Positions 22,913-31,925 of a stretch of DNA of 64,000 bases are shown piece by piece (position 1 is the first letter of the stretch; each line of letters opens with the position of its first letter). The notes under the pieces are model-generated. The model was not told the DNA's origin. It ran no database searches and saw only the letters and a list, made by a program, of their open reading frames with translations. The position numbers and the translations under genes were made by a program. Source of the stretch: Lachnospiraceae bacterium KM106-2 (GTDB taxonomy: Bacteria; Bacillota; Clostridia; Lachnospirales; Lachnospiraceae); contig AP018794.1 in NCBI GenBank assembly GCA_009731425.1, forward strand, positions 3,778,501 to 3,842,500, in the 5' to 3' direction.

Positions 22913-25702
22913 ATGAAAAAAGAATTGGATAAAGAATTATATCCTGATTATGTGTATCCAACACATAAAGGAGATCCAAATGAGCCATTCAGAAAGCCGA
23001 TTGCAAAACTTGGTAAATTGATCACAGATCGAGTTCCACAGAAATTAGGCCTTAAAAAAATCACAAGGGACGACCCAGAGTATTGGGGACTTGCAGCTGT
23101 TGTTACAGATGAAGAAGCAGAAGTTGCATTAAAAATGGGCGTTCGTAAACCTAGAACTTTAAAACAAATGGTTAAGTTAACTGGTTTAGAAGAGAAAAAA
23201 GTAGAAGGCCTTTTAGAAGAAATGTCTAGAAAAGGTCTTTTAGAATTTAACTATGAGAATGAACAACAGGAGAAACAATACGTACTTCCAATGTATGTTC
23301 CAGGTGCAGCCGAATTCTTTAATATGAATGCAGACGTATTAGCAGAAAATCCAGAAATGGGTATCTTCTTTGAGCATATGTCAAGACTTCCACTTGGTAA
23401 GATCGTACCATTTGTACCAGAAGGTGGTGCAGGTATTGGTATGCACGTTATTCCAGTAGAAGAAGCAATCGAGATGGAAAATGAGTCTATCGATTTAGAG
23501 CATATTTCTCACTGGTTAGATAAATATGAAGGTAAATATGCAAAGAGCCCATGTTCTTGTCGTCGTGCTCGTCTTTCTTTTGATGAAGGTTGTGCCGATG
23601 ATCCAGAAGGATGGTGTATCGCAATGGGTGATATGGCTGACTATGTAGTAGAATCTCAAAAGGGTGGCCAGTATATCACGAAAGAAGAAGCGTTAGAAAT
23701 CTTCAAAAAAGCAGAAGATAATGGTTTTGTTCATCAGATCACTAATATCGATGGTAAGGACAAGATTTTTGCTATCTGTAACTGTAACGTAAATGTATGT
23801 TACGCACTTCGTACTTCACAATTATTCAATACTCCAAACTTATCTCGTTCTGCTTATGTTGCAAAAGTTGAAAAAGATAAATGTGTTGCTTGTGGTAAAT
23901 GTGTAGAGACCTGTCCAGCAGGTGCTGTTAAACTTGGCCAGAAACTTTGCACAAAAGATGGTGGAGAAGTTACATATCCTAAGATGCCACTTCCTTCAGA
24001 ACAGAAGTGGGGAGAACATATGTGGACTCATAACTACCGTGATGTAAACCGTATCAACTGTTATGATACAGGTACTGCTCCATGTAAGACAGCCTGTCCA
24101 GCACATATTGCGATCCAAGGTTACTTACAAATGGCAAAAGAAGGTCGTTATCAAGAAGCATTAGCACTTATTAAAAAAGATAATCCACTTCCAGCAATCT
24201 GTGGACGTATTTGTAATAAACGTTGTGAAGATGCATGTACTCGTGGAAAAGTAGATGAAGCGATCGCAATCGATGAAGTTAAGAGATTTATTGCTGAACT
24301 TGATCTTAATGCAGAAACTCGTTACATTCCAAAACCAATCGTACCTTCACTAAAAGGTGAATTTGAAGAAAAGATCGCCATCATCGGTGCTGGTCCAGCA
24401 GGTCTTTCTTGTGCATATTTCTTAGCTTCACAAGGATACAAACCTACTGTATTTGAAAAGAGTCAAAAACCAGGTGGTATGCTTATGTATGGTATCCCAT
24501 CTTACAAATTAGAGAAAAACGTAATCGAAGCCGAAATTGAAGTTATGAAGGCTATGGGCGTAGAAATTAAATGTGGCGTTGAAGTTGGTAAAGACATTAC
24601 AATCGAACAACTTCGTAAACAAGGTTACAAAGGTTTCTATGTTGCAATCGGTTGTCAAGCTGGTAGAAAACCTGGTATCCCAGGACAAGATGCGGAAGGC
24701 GCTTACACAGCAGTTGAATTCTTAAGAGAAACTGGAGCAAACGAAAGCTTCAATCTTGGCGGAGATGTTGTTGTTATCGGTGGTGGTAACGTAGCAATTG
24801 ATGCTGCTAGAATCAGTACTCGTTGTGGAGATGGAAAAGTATCTATGTTCTGTCTTGAAACAAGAGATAAGATGCCAGCAAATGACATTGAAATCGAAGA
24901 AACATTAGAAGAAAACATCGCAATCAACAATAGCTGGGGTCCTAAAGAAGTTCTTACTGAAAACGGCAAAGTTGTTGGAGTTGTATTTAAGAAATGTTTA
25001 AGTATCTTCAATGCAGAAGGAAGATTCGCTCCAACTTACGATGAAAATGATACCGTTACAGTTCCATGTAAGACTGTAATCTTCTCTGTAGGACAGGGAA
25101 TTGATTGGGGTAACTTACTTGAAGGTTCTCACGTAGAACTTCGTCCAAATGGTGGTGCACTTGCAAACAAACTTACTTATCAGACATCTCAACCAGATAT
25201 CTTCGTAGGTGGCGACGTTTACACAGGTCCTAGATTTGCAATTGATGCAATTGCAGCAGGTCGTGAAGGTGCAATTTCTCTTCATAGATTTGTTCATGAA
25301 CATTGTACACTTACAATCGGACGTAACAGACGTGACTTTATTGAACTTGATAAAGAAAACATTAAGACTTCTCAATATGATACAGAGAAACGTCAGATCC
25401 CTGCAAAAGCAGATGCAGCAGAACAAGCGAAGACATTCCGTGATTTATCTTGCACGTTCACAGAAGAACAAGTAAAAGCGGAAACATCTCGTTGTTTAGG
25501 ATGTGGTGCATCAGTTGTTGACCCTAACCAATGTATCGGTTGTGGTTTATGTACTACAAAATGTGCATTTGATGCAATTCACTTACATCGTGATCTTCCA
25601 GGATGTTCAGAAATGAGATCCTCAGAAGAGAAGTTAAAATATATCGTTCCTAATATGATTAAGCAACCACTTAAAATCAAATTTGCAAAGAAAGAGAAAT
25701 AG
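22913..25702 (+). CDS. Large FAD-dependent oxidoreductase with multiple Fe-S centres (GltD/NfnB-like core)
   Basis: A 929-residue flavoprotein. Order: an N-terminal winged-helix-like region (KPRTLKQMVKLTGLEEKKVE, near 85-110); a Cys-rich domain with SPCSCRR near 213 and ICNCNVNVC near 292; a 4Fe-4S motif CVACGKCVETCP near 323; a GltD-type cluster region (CKTACPAHIA, ICGRICNKRCEDAC); the FAD loop IIGAGPAGLSCAYF near 488; the NAD(P)H loop VIGGGNVAIDAA near 620; GGDVYTGPRFAIDAI; and a C-terminal ferredoxin-like CIGCGLCTTKCAF near 876. Such cores move electrons between NAD(P)H and ferredoxin or quinone-like partners. Its use of CGT, AAC and GTT codons differs from neighbours and suggests strong expression. 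It lies between hypB and hypA. Confidence 0.85.
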   Translation: MKKELDKELYPDYVYPTHKGDPNEPFRKPIAKLGKLITDRVPQKLGLKKITRDDPEYWGLAAVVTDEEAEVALKMGVRKPRTLKQMVKLTGLEEKKVEGLLEEMSRKGLLEFNYENEQQEKQYVLPMYVPGAAEFFNMNADVLAENPEMGIFFEHMSRLPLGKIVPFVPEGGAGIGMHVIPVEEAIEMENESIDLEHISHWLDKYEGKYAKSPCSCRRARLSFDEGCADDPEGWCIAMGDMADYVVESQKGGQYITKEEALEIFKKAEDNGFVHQITNIDGKDKIFAICNCNVNVCYALRTSQLFNTPNLSRSAYVAKVEKDKCVACGKCVETCPAGAVKLGQKLCTKDGGEVTYPKMPLPSEQKWGEHMWTHNYRDVNRINCYDTGTAPCKTACPAHIAIQGYLQMAKEGRYQEALALIKKDNPLPAICGRICNKRCEDACTRGKVDEAIAIDEVKRFIAELDLNAETRYIPKPIVPSLKGEFEEKIAIIGAGPAGLSCAYFLASQGYKPTVFEKSQKPGGMLMYGIPSYKLEKNVIEAEIEVMKAMGVEIKCGVEVGKDITIEQLRKQGYKGFYVAIGCQAGRKPGIPGQDAEGAYTAVEFLRETGANESFNLGGDVVVIGGGNVAIDAARISTRCGDGKVSMFCLETRDKMPANDIEIEETLEENIAINNSWGPKEVLTENGKVVGVVFKKCLSIFNAEGRFAPTYDENDTVTVPCKTVIFSVGQGIDWGNLLEGSHVELRPNGGALANKLTYQTSQPDIFVGGDVYTGPRFAIDAIAAGREGAISLHRFVHEHCTLTIGRNRRDFIELDKENIKTSQYDTEKRQIPAKADAAEQAKTFRDLSCTFTEEQVKAETSRCLGCGASVVDPNQCIGCGLCTTKCAFDAIHLHRDLPGCSEMRSSEEKLKYIVPNMIKQPLKIKFAKKEK

Positions 25703-25705
25703 ACT

Positions 25706-26050
25706 ATGCATGAATTAGGAGTTACATTCCACATTATGGACAGTCTTGAAAAAGTAGCCGCCGAGGACAATGTCGAAGAGATTACAAAAGTAACCTTGGA
25801 ACTCGGTGAGGTTTCAACAGTTCTTGAGGATTACCTCACGAACTGTTGGAAATGGGCTGCGGCTAAGAGACCGTTATTTAAAAATGCTGAACTTATTGTT
25901 GAGAAGCTTCCGGCGATCACCTACTGCCAGGCTTGCCAAAAGACATATCCAACCGTTGAATTCGGAAAGATCTGCCCACACTGTCAGAGCCCGGAAACGT
26001 ATCTGTTACAAGGAAACGAATTCAACATTAAGGAAATAGAGGTCCGCTAG
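25706..26050 (+). CDS. hypA: Nickel chaperone HypA
   Basis: A 114-residue nickel-delivery protein. The essential N-terminal Met-His-Glu (MHELGV) that binds Ni is intact, which fixes the start, and the zinc site is given by two CxxC motifs (YCQACQ and CPHC). It starts four bases after the oxidoreductase stop, so translation is coupled. HypA normally docks with HypB and the apo-enzyme. The nickel enzyme served here is not visible in the window. Confidence 0.93.
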   Translation: MHELGVTFHIMDSLEKVAAEDNVEEITKVTLELGEVSTVLEDYLTNCWKWAAAKRPLFKNAELIVEKLPAITYCQACQKTYPTVEFGKICPHCQSPETYLLQGNEFNIKEIEVR

Positions 26051-26075
26051 GGCTAAAAAAGAAAGGTATGAGAGT

Positions 26076-27116
26076 ATGATTTTTCAAATTTATGGTGAAA
26101 ATGCAGGATGGCAGCTTTTAGGCTGGCTCATGGTATTCGTTGGTCTTGTACTAATGAATGAAATCGCACGCCGTACTAAGGTTGGAGGAATGGCAATTTT
26201 TCTAGCTCTTCCAGCAGCATTAACAATTTACTTCATCGCAATTTACATCGGAGCAGCAACTGGTGCTGAATGGGCACTTAAAAATGACACTTATGTGCAT
26301 ATGAACAGCTGGTTCCACTACGCAAAACTTTACGCAGCAACAGCAGGTTGTATTGGTTTTATGGTTTTAAAATACAAATGGGGCAAACTAGGTAAAGTAA
26401 ACTGGTTTAAAGCATTCCCATTCGTTATTGTTGCTATTAATATTTTAATCGCCGTTGCATCTGACTTTGAATCAATGGTTAGAGCAGGATCTTTAGCTGG
26501 TGGATGGTGGAAATCATCTGAAGGCGTATGGCTTTACGGTGGATGGTGGAACGGACTTAACGGTATCGCTGGTCTTATCAACATCTTCTGTATGACAGGA
26601 TGGTGGGGAATTTACTCATCTAAAAAGAAACAACAAGATATGTTATGGCCAGATATGATCTGGGTATATATCCTTGCATATGATGTATGGAACTTCCAAT
26701 ATACATATTTGAATCTTCCAACACACTCATGGTACTGTGGTCTTGCATTATTACTTGCTCCAACATTTGCAAATGCACTTTGGAACAAGGGTGGCTGGAT
26801 CCAAAACCGTGCTAACACACTTGCTATCTGGTGTATGTTTGCACAAGTATTCCCATTATTCCAAGATGCAAGCCGTTTCACAACTGTTTCTTCCGTATAC
26901 GGAAAAGGTGGAGCAGCAGCAGCTATGGGAAGTGCAATGCCAACAGTAGCAGAACCAAAAGTACAAGGTATCATTTCTGTAGTATCTATTGTCGTTAACG
27001 TAGTAGCATTTGCATTTATTTTAAAACGTGCAAAAGCACAGAATAAGAATCCTTGGAAGAATGAAATCTTCACTGATACGAAAGATTACCAAGAAGCAAT
27101 GTCAAGAGCAGAATAA
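26076..27116 (+). CDS. Trp-rich polytopic membrane protein in the hyp cluster (DUF5692-like)
   Basis: A 346-residue protein with eight or nine predicted membrane helices and unusually many Trp residues (GGWWKSSEGVWLYGGWWNG, MTGWWGIYSS, DMIWVYILAYDVWNFQY). From memory it resembles the DUF5692 family, of unknown function. Codon choice matches the oxidoreductase gene and suggests high expression. It follows hypA by 25 bases and ends at a strong terminator, so it is the last member of the hypB cluster. A quinone-like electron acceptor site or transport role is conceivable but there is no direct evidence. Confidence 0.75.
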   Translation: MIFQIYGENAGWQLLGWLMVFVGLVLMNEIARRTKVGGMAIFLALPAALTIYFIAIYIGAATGAEWALKNDTYVHMNSWFHYAKLYAATAGCIGFMVLKYKWGKLGKVNWFKAFPFVIVAINILIAVASDFESMVRAGSLAGGWWKSSEGVWLYGGWWNGLNGIAGLINIFCMTGWWGIYSSKKKQQDMLWPDMIWVYILAYDVWNFQYTYLNLPTHSWYCGLALLLAPTFANALWNKGGWIQNRANTLAIWCMFAQVFPLFQDASRFTTVSSVYGKGGAAAAMGSAMPTVAEPKVQGIISVVSIVVNVVAFAFILKRAKAQNKNPWKNEIFTDTKDYQEAMSRAE

Positions 27117-27138
27117 TCCCCTATTCTTATATATATAT

Positions 27139-27168
27139 GGCCCTCGAAGCAATTCGAGGGCCTTTTTT
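27139..27168 (+). terminator. Terminator of the hypB-hypA cluster
   Basis: GGCCCTCGAA (27139-27148) pairs perfectly with TTCGAGGGCC (27153-27162) across a GCAA loop, followed by TTTTTT. Confidence 0.95.
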
Positions 27169-27170
27169 AA

Positions 27171-27209
27171 TTGATAGGAAAGTTCTCTGAACTCACCTAT
27201 CAATTAAAA
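27171..27209 (+). repeat. Post-terminator hairpin repeat C, copy 2
   Basis: The best-preserved copy. TTGATAGG (27171-27178) pairs with CCTATCAA (27196-27203), and inner AGTTC pairs with GAACT. It lies two bases beyond the T tract of the preceding terminator. Confidence 0.7.
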
Positions 27210-27315
27210 AAGGCTTTCTAAAGGAAGAAAGCCAAGATGCGCACTCACGCGGAAGGAAGGTATCACTTCGTGATCGCGTTCGACGCGGAGAGTTTGGCAA
27301 GCCAAACTCTTTTTT
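27208..27315. repeat. Dispersed repeat B, copy 1, with an outward-facing terminator at each end
   Basis: About 110 bases, colinear and gap-free with 38226-38338. The left end GGCTTTC/GAAAGCC (27212-27218, 27227-27233) forms a terminator for the minus strand, with six T on that strand. The right end AGAGTTTGGC/GCCAAACTCT (27289-27298, 27301-27310) forms a terminator for the plus strand. A small ATCACTTCGTGAT hairpin lies between. It sits between convergent genes. Confidence 0.75.
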
Positions 27316-27838
27316 ATCGATGTACTAGATTCATGAGAATGCCGATTCCACAAAGAATCATCCAGAGTTGAATACAGAGAAGTTTACACTTGGTAGCAAG
27401 GGAAGCAATCGTAATAAGTGTTGTATTTAAATCAGGGTAGGATTTTAAGGTATAGACGAGAAGTCCATTCTCAATACCATCAAAGATACCGCGGAGAACG
27501 GGGACTGCAATTGCAAGAATCGCTAGTAATAGATATAGTTTAGAGCCATTCGCTTTGTGGTAGATGGCTAGGGAGATTACAATTTGAAACAGTCCATAGA
27601 ATAGGATAAATAGGCTGTCACAAATATAGTAGCGATAGGATTGGGTAAATCCTTCTGGCTTCATCTTCGATAATACTCGTCGTACATCGGAAGCATTGTA
27701 TTTTTTCATATCAAAGGTGCCATAGCCATCATTATATTTCGCCACTTGATGTGCGCTCCATGGACTAAGCTCCAGAAGGTATAAAGCGAACAGAAAAGCG
27801 AAGATCGTAAACATCCAGACATACCATTTTAATTGCAT
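27314..27838 (-). CDS. Small membrane protein of unknown function, TetR-type operators upstream
   Basis: A 174-residue protein with four predicted membrane helices: the first within residues 6-25, the others in the C-terminal two thirds (for example LFILFYGLFQIVISLAIY). A soluble segment of about 50 residues lies between helices 1 and 2. I do not recognise the family. The ATG at 27838 is favoured over that at 27856 because AAAGGAG lies between them. Its promoter contains two near-identical palindromes typical of TetR-family operators, so expression is probably inducible. Confidence 0.75.
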   Translation of the reverse strand: MQLKWYVWMFTIFAFLFALYLLELSPWSAHQVAKYNDGYGTFDMKKYNASDVRRVLSKMKPEGFTQSYRYYICDSLFILFYGLFQIVISLAIYHKANGSKLYLLLAILAIAVPVLRGIFDGIENGLLVYTLKSYPDLNTTLITIASLATKCKLLCIQLWMILCGIGILMNLVHR

Positions 27839-27884
27839 TTTACATACTCCTTTCATTTTTTATACTATGTATCAGTGATCAATA

Positions 27885-27902
27885 AGTGAGCGATCGCTCA
27901 CT
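27885..27902. promoter_or_regulatory. Perfect 18-bp palindromic operator
   Basis: AGTGAGCGATCGCTCACT reads the same on both strands. It lies just downstream of the predicted start site of the small membrane protein gene, as expected for a TetR-type repressor site. Confidence 0.7.
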
Positions 27903-27913
27903 AATCTGCTTAT

Positions 27914-27943
27914 AGTATAGTGACCAATTGCTCACTATGTCAA
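27914..27943 (-). promoter_or_regulatory. Promoter of the small membrane protein gene
   Basis: On the minus strand TTGACA (27938-27943), an 18-base spacer wholly occupied by the operator, and TATACT (27914-27919). Confidence 0.7.
27919..27936. promoter_or_regulatory. Second palindromic operator between -35 and -10
   Basis: AGTGACCAATTGCTCACT shares both half-sites (AGTGA, TCACT) with the site at 27885, 34 bp away centre to centre. It fills the spacer of the minus-strand promoter. Confidence 0.7.
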
Positions 27944-28054
27944 GGAAAATGATTTAAAATTAAAGTGTTTCCCTTAATCTTTCTCTTCTGTAATAGCAAA
28001 GAATGAGATATAATGATAAAAAAATATAGAATATTAGGAGAAAAGGATGAAATA

Positions 28055-29383
28055 ATGAACGGCAACGATAAAATAGATTTTGGAAATGAAAAGGTATGGA
28101 AGATATTATGTAAACTTGCGCCACCGGTTATGTTTGCTCAGCTGATCCAAGCTTTATATAACATCGTGGACAGTTTATATATTGGAAGATATTCTGAGGA
28201 GGGACTTACCGCTCTTTCCATCTTATATCCCATCCAACTGCTTATGATCGCGCTGGCAGTGGGAACGGGCGTAGGAATGAATACTTATATGGCTAGATTA
28301 AATGGATTGGGAGAGCATAAGGAATCAAAAGAAGTGGCTGGAGTAGGATCTGTTCTTGCGTTTATCATGTGGATCTTATTTGCAGTCATTGGAACGATTA
28401 TAATGCCTGGATATGCTAGAATGTCAACGAGTTCCGATACAGTGATCGAGCTTGTGATCACATATGGAACGATCGTATGTATTTTTAGTATCGGACTATT
28501 CATGGAAAGTATTTGGACAAAGGTACTTCAGGCAACCGGAAATATGAAAGTTCCTATGATTGCTCAAGTTGTTGGGGCGATCGTAAATATTGTGCTGGAT
28601 CCTATCTTTATCTTCGGCTATCTTGGAATGCCAGAGATGGGGATAAAGGGTGCGGCTATTGCAACGGTGATCGGTCAGATGGTTGCGGCCATCATCGTAG
28701 GGATTCATGGATTTTATAAGCCACCAAAACTATCTAAATTCATCCCTCATATCAAACATATTTATTTAGATGGGATTCCAAATATTTTGATGCAATCCGC
28801 TTATACGATCTATATCTTAGGATTAAATCTAATTTTACAGACATTTTCTGATCAGGCAGTTACGGCACTTGGATTATACTATAAGTGGCAGACCTTTTTC
28901 TTCATTCCCCTCGGAGGACTGCAGACGTGTATTGTACCTATCCTTAGTTATAACTATGCAACGGGAGCGGTTGATCGATGTAAAAAGGTCTTATGGAACT
29001 CCTTTGTATTTGGATTTCTATTTATGATGATCGGGGTAATTTGCTTCGAGGGAATTCCGACTCAGATGCTTCAAATATTCTCAAAGGATCAGGAAGTGAT
29101 CCAGATTGGGACAAGAGGTTTTCGATTGATTGGACTTAGTTTTATCCCGATGGTTATTTCGTTGATCTTCCCTGTTTTTTATCAGGCGCTCGGGCTGGGC
29201 TTTAAGAGCATGGCACTTACCGTGATCAGAACCATGGTTTTATTTGTACCGGTAGGATATCTACTGTCTTTCATTGGGTTAGATTATTTTTGGCTGACAT
29301 TCCCGATTACTGAGACCGTTACTGCAATCGTTGGATTCCTCTTTTATAAAGACTTCTTAAAGAAGAATCCGATTACAGCTTAA
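28055..29383 (+). CDS. MATE family efflux transporter
   Basis: A 442-residue MATE transporter with about twelve helices and conserved elements such as ALYNIVDSLYIGRY, LGEHKESKEVAGVG and an FIPLGGLQTCIVPILSYNYATGA second-half motif. The frame is open to 28013 but AAAGGATG favours the ATG at 28055. A TATAAT lies at 28009-28014. It is divergent from the operator-controlled small membrane protein, so the same regulator might influence both. The substrate is unknown. Confidence 0.9.
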   Translation: MNGNDKIDFGNEKVWKILCKLAPPVMFAQLIQALYNIVDSLYIGRYSEEGLTALSILYPIQLLMIALAVGTGVGMNTYMARLNGLGEHKESKEVAGVGSVLAFIMWILFAVIGTIIMPGYARMSTSSDTVIELVITYGTIVCIFSIGLFMESIWTKVLQATGNMKVPMIAQVVGAIVNIVLDPIFIFGYLGMPEMGIKGAAIATVIGQMVAAIIVGIHGFYKPPKLSKFIPHIKHIYLDGIPNILMQSAYTIYILGLNLILQTFSDQAVTALGLYYKWQTFFFIPLGGLQTCIVPILSYNYATGAVDRCKKVLWNSFVFGFLFMMIGVICFEGIPTQMLQIFSKDQEVIQIGTRGFRLIGLSFIPMVISLIFPVFYQALGLGFKSMALTVIRTMVLFVPVGYLLSFIGLDYFWLTFPITETVTAIVGFLFYKDFLKKNPITA

Positions 29384-29397
29384 TCATAAGATTTCAA

Positions 29398-31065
29398 TTA
29401 GGAGAGAGTTTCAAATAAATGTTTTACGACATTATAGGAGAGCTTTCTCCTTCTGTATTCATCGACGATTCCTTTGTTATTCATGGAACGCGGACGAATA
29501 TGAAACCACTCTTCACTGATGCGGATATCACAAAACTGCCAGATGTATATGCCACAGCAAGCAGGATAATTTAAAACTGCTGTGATCTGCTTTTCTAAGG
29601 CTTCTGCCTGATATTCCTCCGTCCATTTCCCGTGATAAGGATTACGATATCCATATAATCCGCCGGCACCAATTTCTGTGATCAAAAATGGTTTTCCGGC
29701 ACCTTTGGTTTCAGATTGGATCCATTGATAGAGATCATCGATATAATCAGAAACGGGAGTATCATGATACCAAAGGGGATAAATATTATAAGAGACCACA
29801 TCGGGAAGTCCGAAACAGAGATCCGTTTTAAATTTGCAGCTGGCAAAAGAAGTCGGACGGGATGAATCAAGTTCTCTGATCAAGTTGAATTGTTTCTCAT
29901 AGCAGGCTTTTCCGTACTCTGTATCACTGGCACATTCATTTAGAATTCCCCAGATATAGATTGATGGGTGATTATAATGCGCAGGAATCATCTCTCGGAT
30001 CACCTGCTCCGCCTGTGGTTCAAAATTCGGATTTTGCATATCATCTAAACTAAGTCCCCGGGCATGATTTTCTTCCCATACAAGAATTCCGAGTTCATCA
30101 CATAAGTCCAAGAAAATCTCATCATTTGGGTAGTGTGCGGTACGAACGGAATTGGCACCTAGATCTTTGATCAAAGCTAGATCTGCAGCGATAGCCGAAT
30201 AGGGAAGTGCACAGCAGAATTGGGGATGGTCTTCATGACGGCAGATCCCTTTGATGCGAAGTGGTTTTCCGTTGAGTAAAATTTCCTTTCCACTTGTATG
30301 AATTTCACGAAAACCAAATCGATCGATCAGATCATCATAAGGAATACCATTTTGTGAAAGAGTAGCTATTATTTCGTAAAGCTTTGGAGAATCTGGTATC
30401 CAGCTTTCTACATTGGTAAATGGAAGAGAGGCGGAGAGACAGAGCTCGGAAGCAGGGGGAATCAAAGTATTGCCCCAAGAGAAGTTTTGATCAGCAGCCA
30501 TAATAGTAGCTGCTAACGTAATTGGAGTTTTACTAATATTTTTTAGGTAGACATTGACAGCGATATGCCACTGTTCCTCTTTGAAAAATGGTGTGACTTG
30601 GACTCGATCGATATAGGCTCTTTTAAGCGATTCTAATACGACAGGGCGATTGATGCCTCCATAAGTCATATAGTCATTGGGAATATGTAAAGCACTCTCT
30701 TCGCTGAAACGATTATCGGCTTTGATCTTAAGGACATGCTGTCCGGAAGCAAGATCAGGGACGATGACATCAAACTTCGTATAGGCATTATAATGGTGGG
30801 CAATTTCTCGCTCATCTAAGTAGACGGTAGCAGTGTGACTGATGCCTTTCATTTCTAAACGAATCGTTCCTTCTGCTTCAAACTGAGTGGTGTAGATTCC
30901 TTCTCCGCGATAGCCGGTGAAATCGGGATAGGATTCCCAACAGCTTGGAGTGGCAACAGAATAATGTTTACCACAGAATTCTCCCTGGCAGGGAGTAAAG
31001 TCCCATAATTTATTAGTGAGTTCCTGTTGTGGACGAATTTTATGTGTGCAAAATGTTCGTATCAT
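29398..31065 (-). CDS. Glycoside hydrolase family 2, beta-glucuronidase-like
   Basis: A 555-residue GH2 enzyme. The N-terminal jelly-roll (GYRGEGIYTTQFEAEGTIRL) is followed by an immunoglobulin-like domain and a TIM barrel with RIKGICRHEDHP, VRTAHYPND, the acid/base Glu in IWGILNECASD and the nucleophile Glu in FLITEIGAGG. Near the C-terminus RSMNNKGIVDEYRRRK contains the Asn-x-Lys motif that recognises the glucuronate carboxylate in beta-glucuronidases, supporting that activity over beta-galactosidase. No signal peptide is seen, so it acts in the cytoplasm on imported glucuronides. It is the downstream gene of a two-gene operon divergent from an AraC regulator. Confidence 0.88.
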   Translation of the reverse strand: MIRTFCTHKIRPQQELTNKLWDFTPCQGEFCGKHYSVATPSCWESYPDFTGYRGEGIYTTQFEAEGTIRLEMKGISHTATVYLDEREIAHHYNAYTKFDVIVPDLASGQHVLKIKADNRFSEESALHIPNDYMTYGGINRPVVLESLKRAYIDRVQVTPFFKEEQWHIAVNVYLKNISKTPITLAATIMAADQNFSWGNTLIPPASELCLSASLPFTNVESWIPDSPKLYEIIATLSQNGIPYDDLIDRFGFREIHTSGKEILLNGKPLRIKGICRHEDHPQFCCALPYSAIAADLALIKDLGANSVRTAHYPNDEIFLDLCDELGILVWEENHARGLSLDDMQNPNFEPQAEQVIREMIPAHYNHPSIYIWGILNECASDTEYGKACYEKQFNLIRELDSSRPTSFASCKFKTDLCFGLPDVVSYNIYPLWYHDTPVSDYIDDLYQWIQSETKGAGKPFLITEIGAGGLYGYRNPYHGKWTEEYQAEALEKQITAVLNYPACCGIYIWQFCDIRISEEWFHIRPRSMNNKGIVDEYRRRKLSYNVVKHLFETLS

Positions 31066-31082
31066 TTGAAAACCTCCTTAAA

Positions 31083-31913
31083 TTAGTGAAAAGTAATAAG
31101 TACAATGGAAAGAATAGAAAGAAGGGAGAGGATTGTTCCAATTCGCTTTCTAGTTCCCATTTTTTCTTTGTGGATCATACTAATAAGAAATAAAAGAGTA
31201 AGCTGCATTGGCTGAATTAATGCATATAGAAAAATATTTTCCAGGGCTGCAAGTGCCTCTGTCAGCAAGCCGGCAGCATTCGGTAATCGGGTGGCAGCAG
31301 CGATCAGTTTCCCATCTTTATGTAAAAGTCTCTTAGCTGATATCTTTGGTAATTCAAAAATGGCGATGACTAGCATAATGACTAGTAAAATGGAACTAGG
31401 AGAACATCCTTCGGGCAGCATTCCCAGTTGTAGTCCATACATAAACTTGGAGAGGACAAAAAGAAGGGAGATAGCCAATTGCTTTAGCAGGTTCGTGCTA
31501 TGAGATTCTTCAGATAGAATCAGTCCGATGCCAAGTAAAAGTGTGAAAGCAAAAATGCAAATAAGAGGATGAAGAGAATATTTGCCTCTTATGACATTAA
31601 AGAAATAAGAAGCTAGAATATTAAGTCCAAGCCAGGCTTTTAATTCATAAGCAGAGACTGTCTTTAGAAGAAGGGCTGAGGAATAGAATTCTCCAAGTTT
31701 CCAAAGAATCAGGAAAAGTAAAAGAATCAGAGACTCTTTTGTCAATTGTAGATGCCACCCGGTGATCAAGTGGAGAATTCCAAGCCAGAAAGCGGTGGTA
31801 ACGGAGACGAAGAAGGAGAATTCAGACGGTGTACACTTCATCCGTGAGGAAATATATTGATCTCCAAGGGATGAGATGGTGTAACAGCATACGGTTAATA
31901 GTGACCAGAACAT
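31083..31913 (-). CDS. DMT/EamA-like membrane transporter in the glucuronidase operon
   Basis: A 276-residue protein with about ten predicted helices, built like drug/metabolite transporter superfamily members, though without a strong EamA signature. It lies directly upstream of the glucuronidase gene (17-base gap) under the same promoter region. Import of a glucuronide, or export of an aglycone, is inferred from position alone. The usual glucuronide carriers are MFS/GPH proteins, so this pairing is atypical. Confidence 0.65.
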   Translation of the reverse strand: MFWSLLTVCCYTISSLGDQYISSRMKCTPSEFSFFVSVTTAFWLGILHLITGWHLQLTKESLILLLFLILWKLGEFYSSALLLKTVSAYELKAWLGLNILASYFFNVIRGKYSLHPLICIFAFTLLLGIGLILSEESHSTNLLKQLAISLLFVLSKFMYGLQLGMLPEGCSPSSILLVIMLVIAIFELPKISAKRLLHKDGKLIAAATRLPNAAGLLTEALAALENIFLYALIQPMQLTLLFLISMIHKEKMGTRKRIGTILSLLSILSIVLITFH

Positions 31914-31925
31914 AAATACCTCCCA

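Noticed and set aside
22170..26050. Hydrogenase or urease maturation operon in the usual sense
   Set aside because: Only hypA and hypB are present; hypC-F, ureDEFG and structural subunits are absent from the window.
26612..27073. 153-codon antisense frame within the Trp-rich membrane protein
   Set aside because: A shadow of the strongly biased codon usage on the other strand; no ribosome site or family resemblance.
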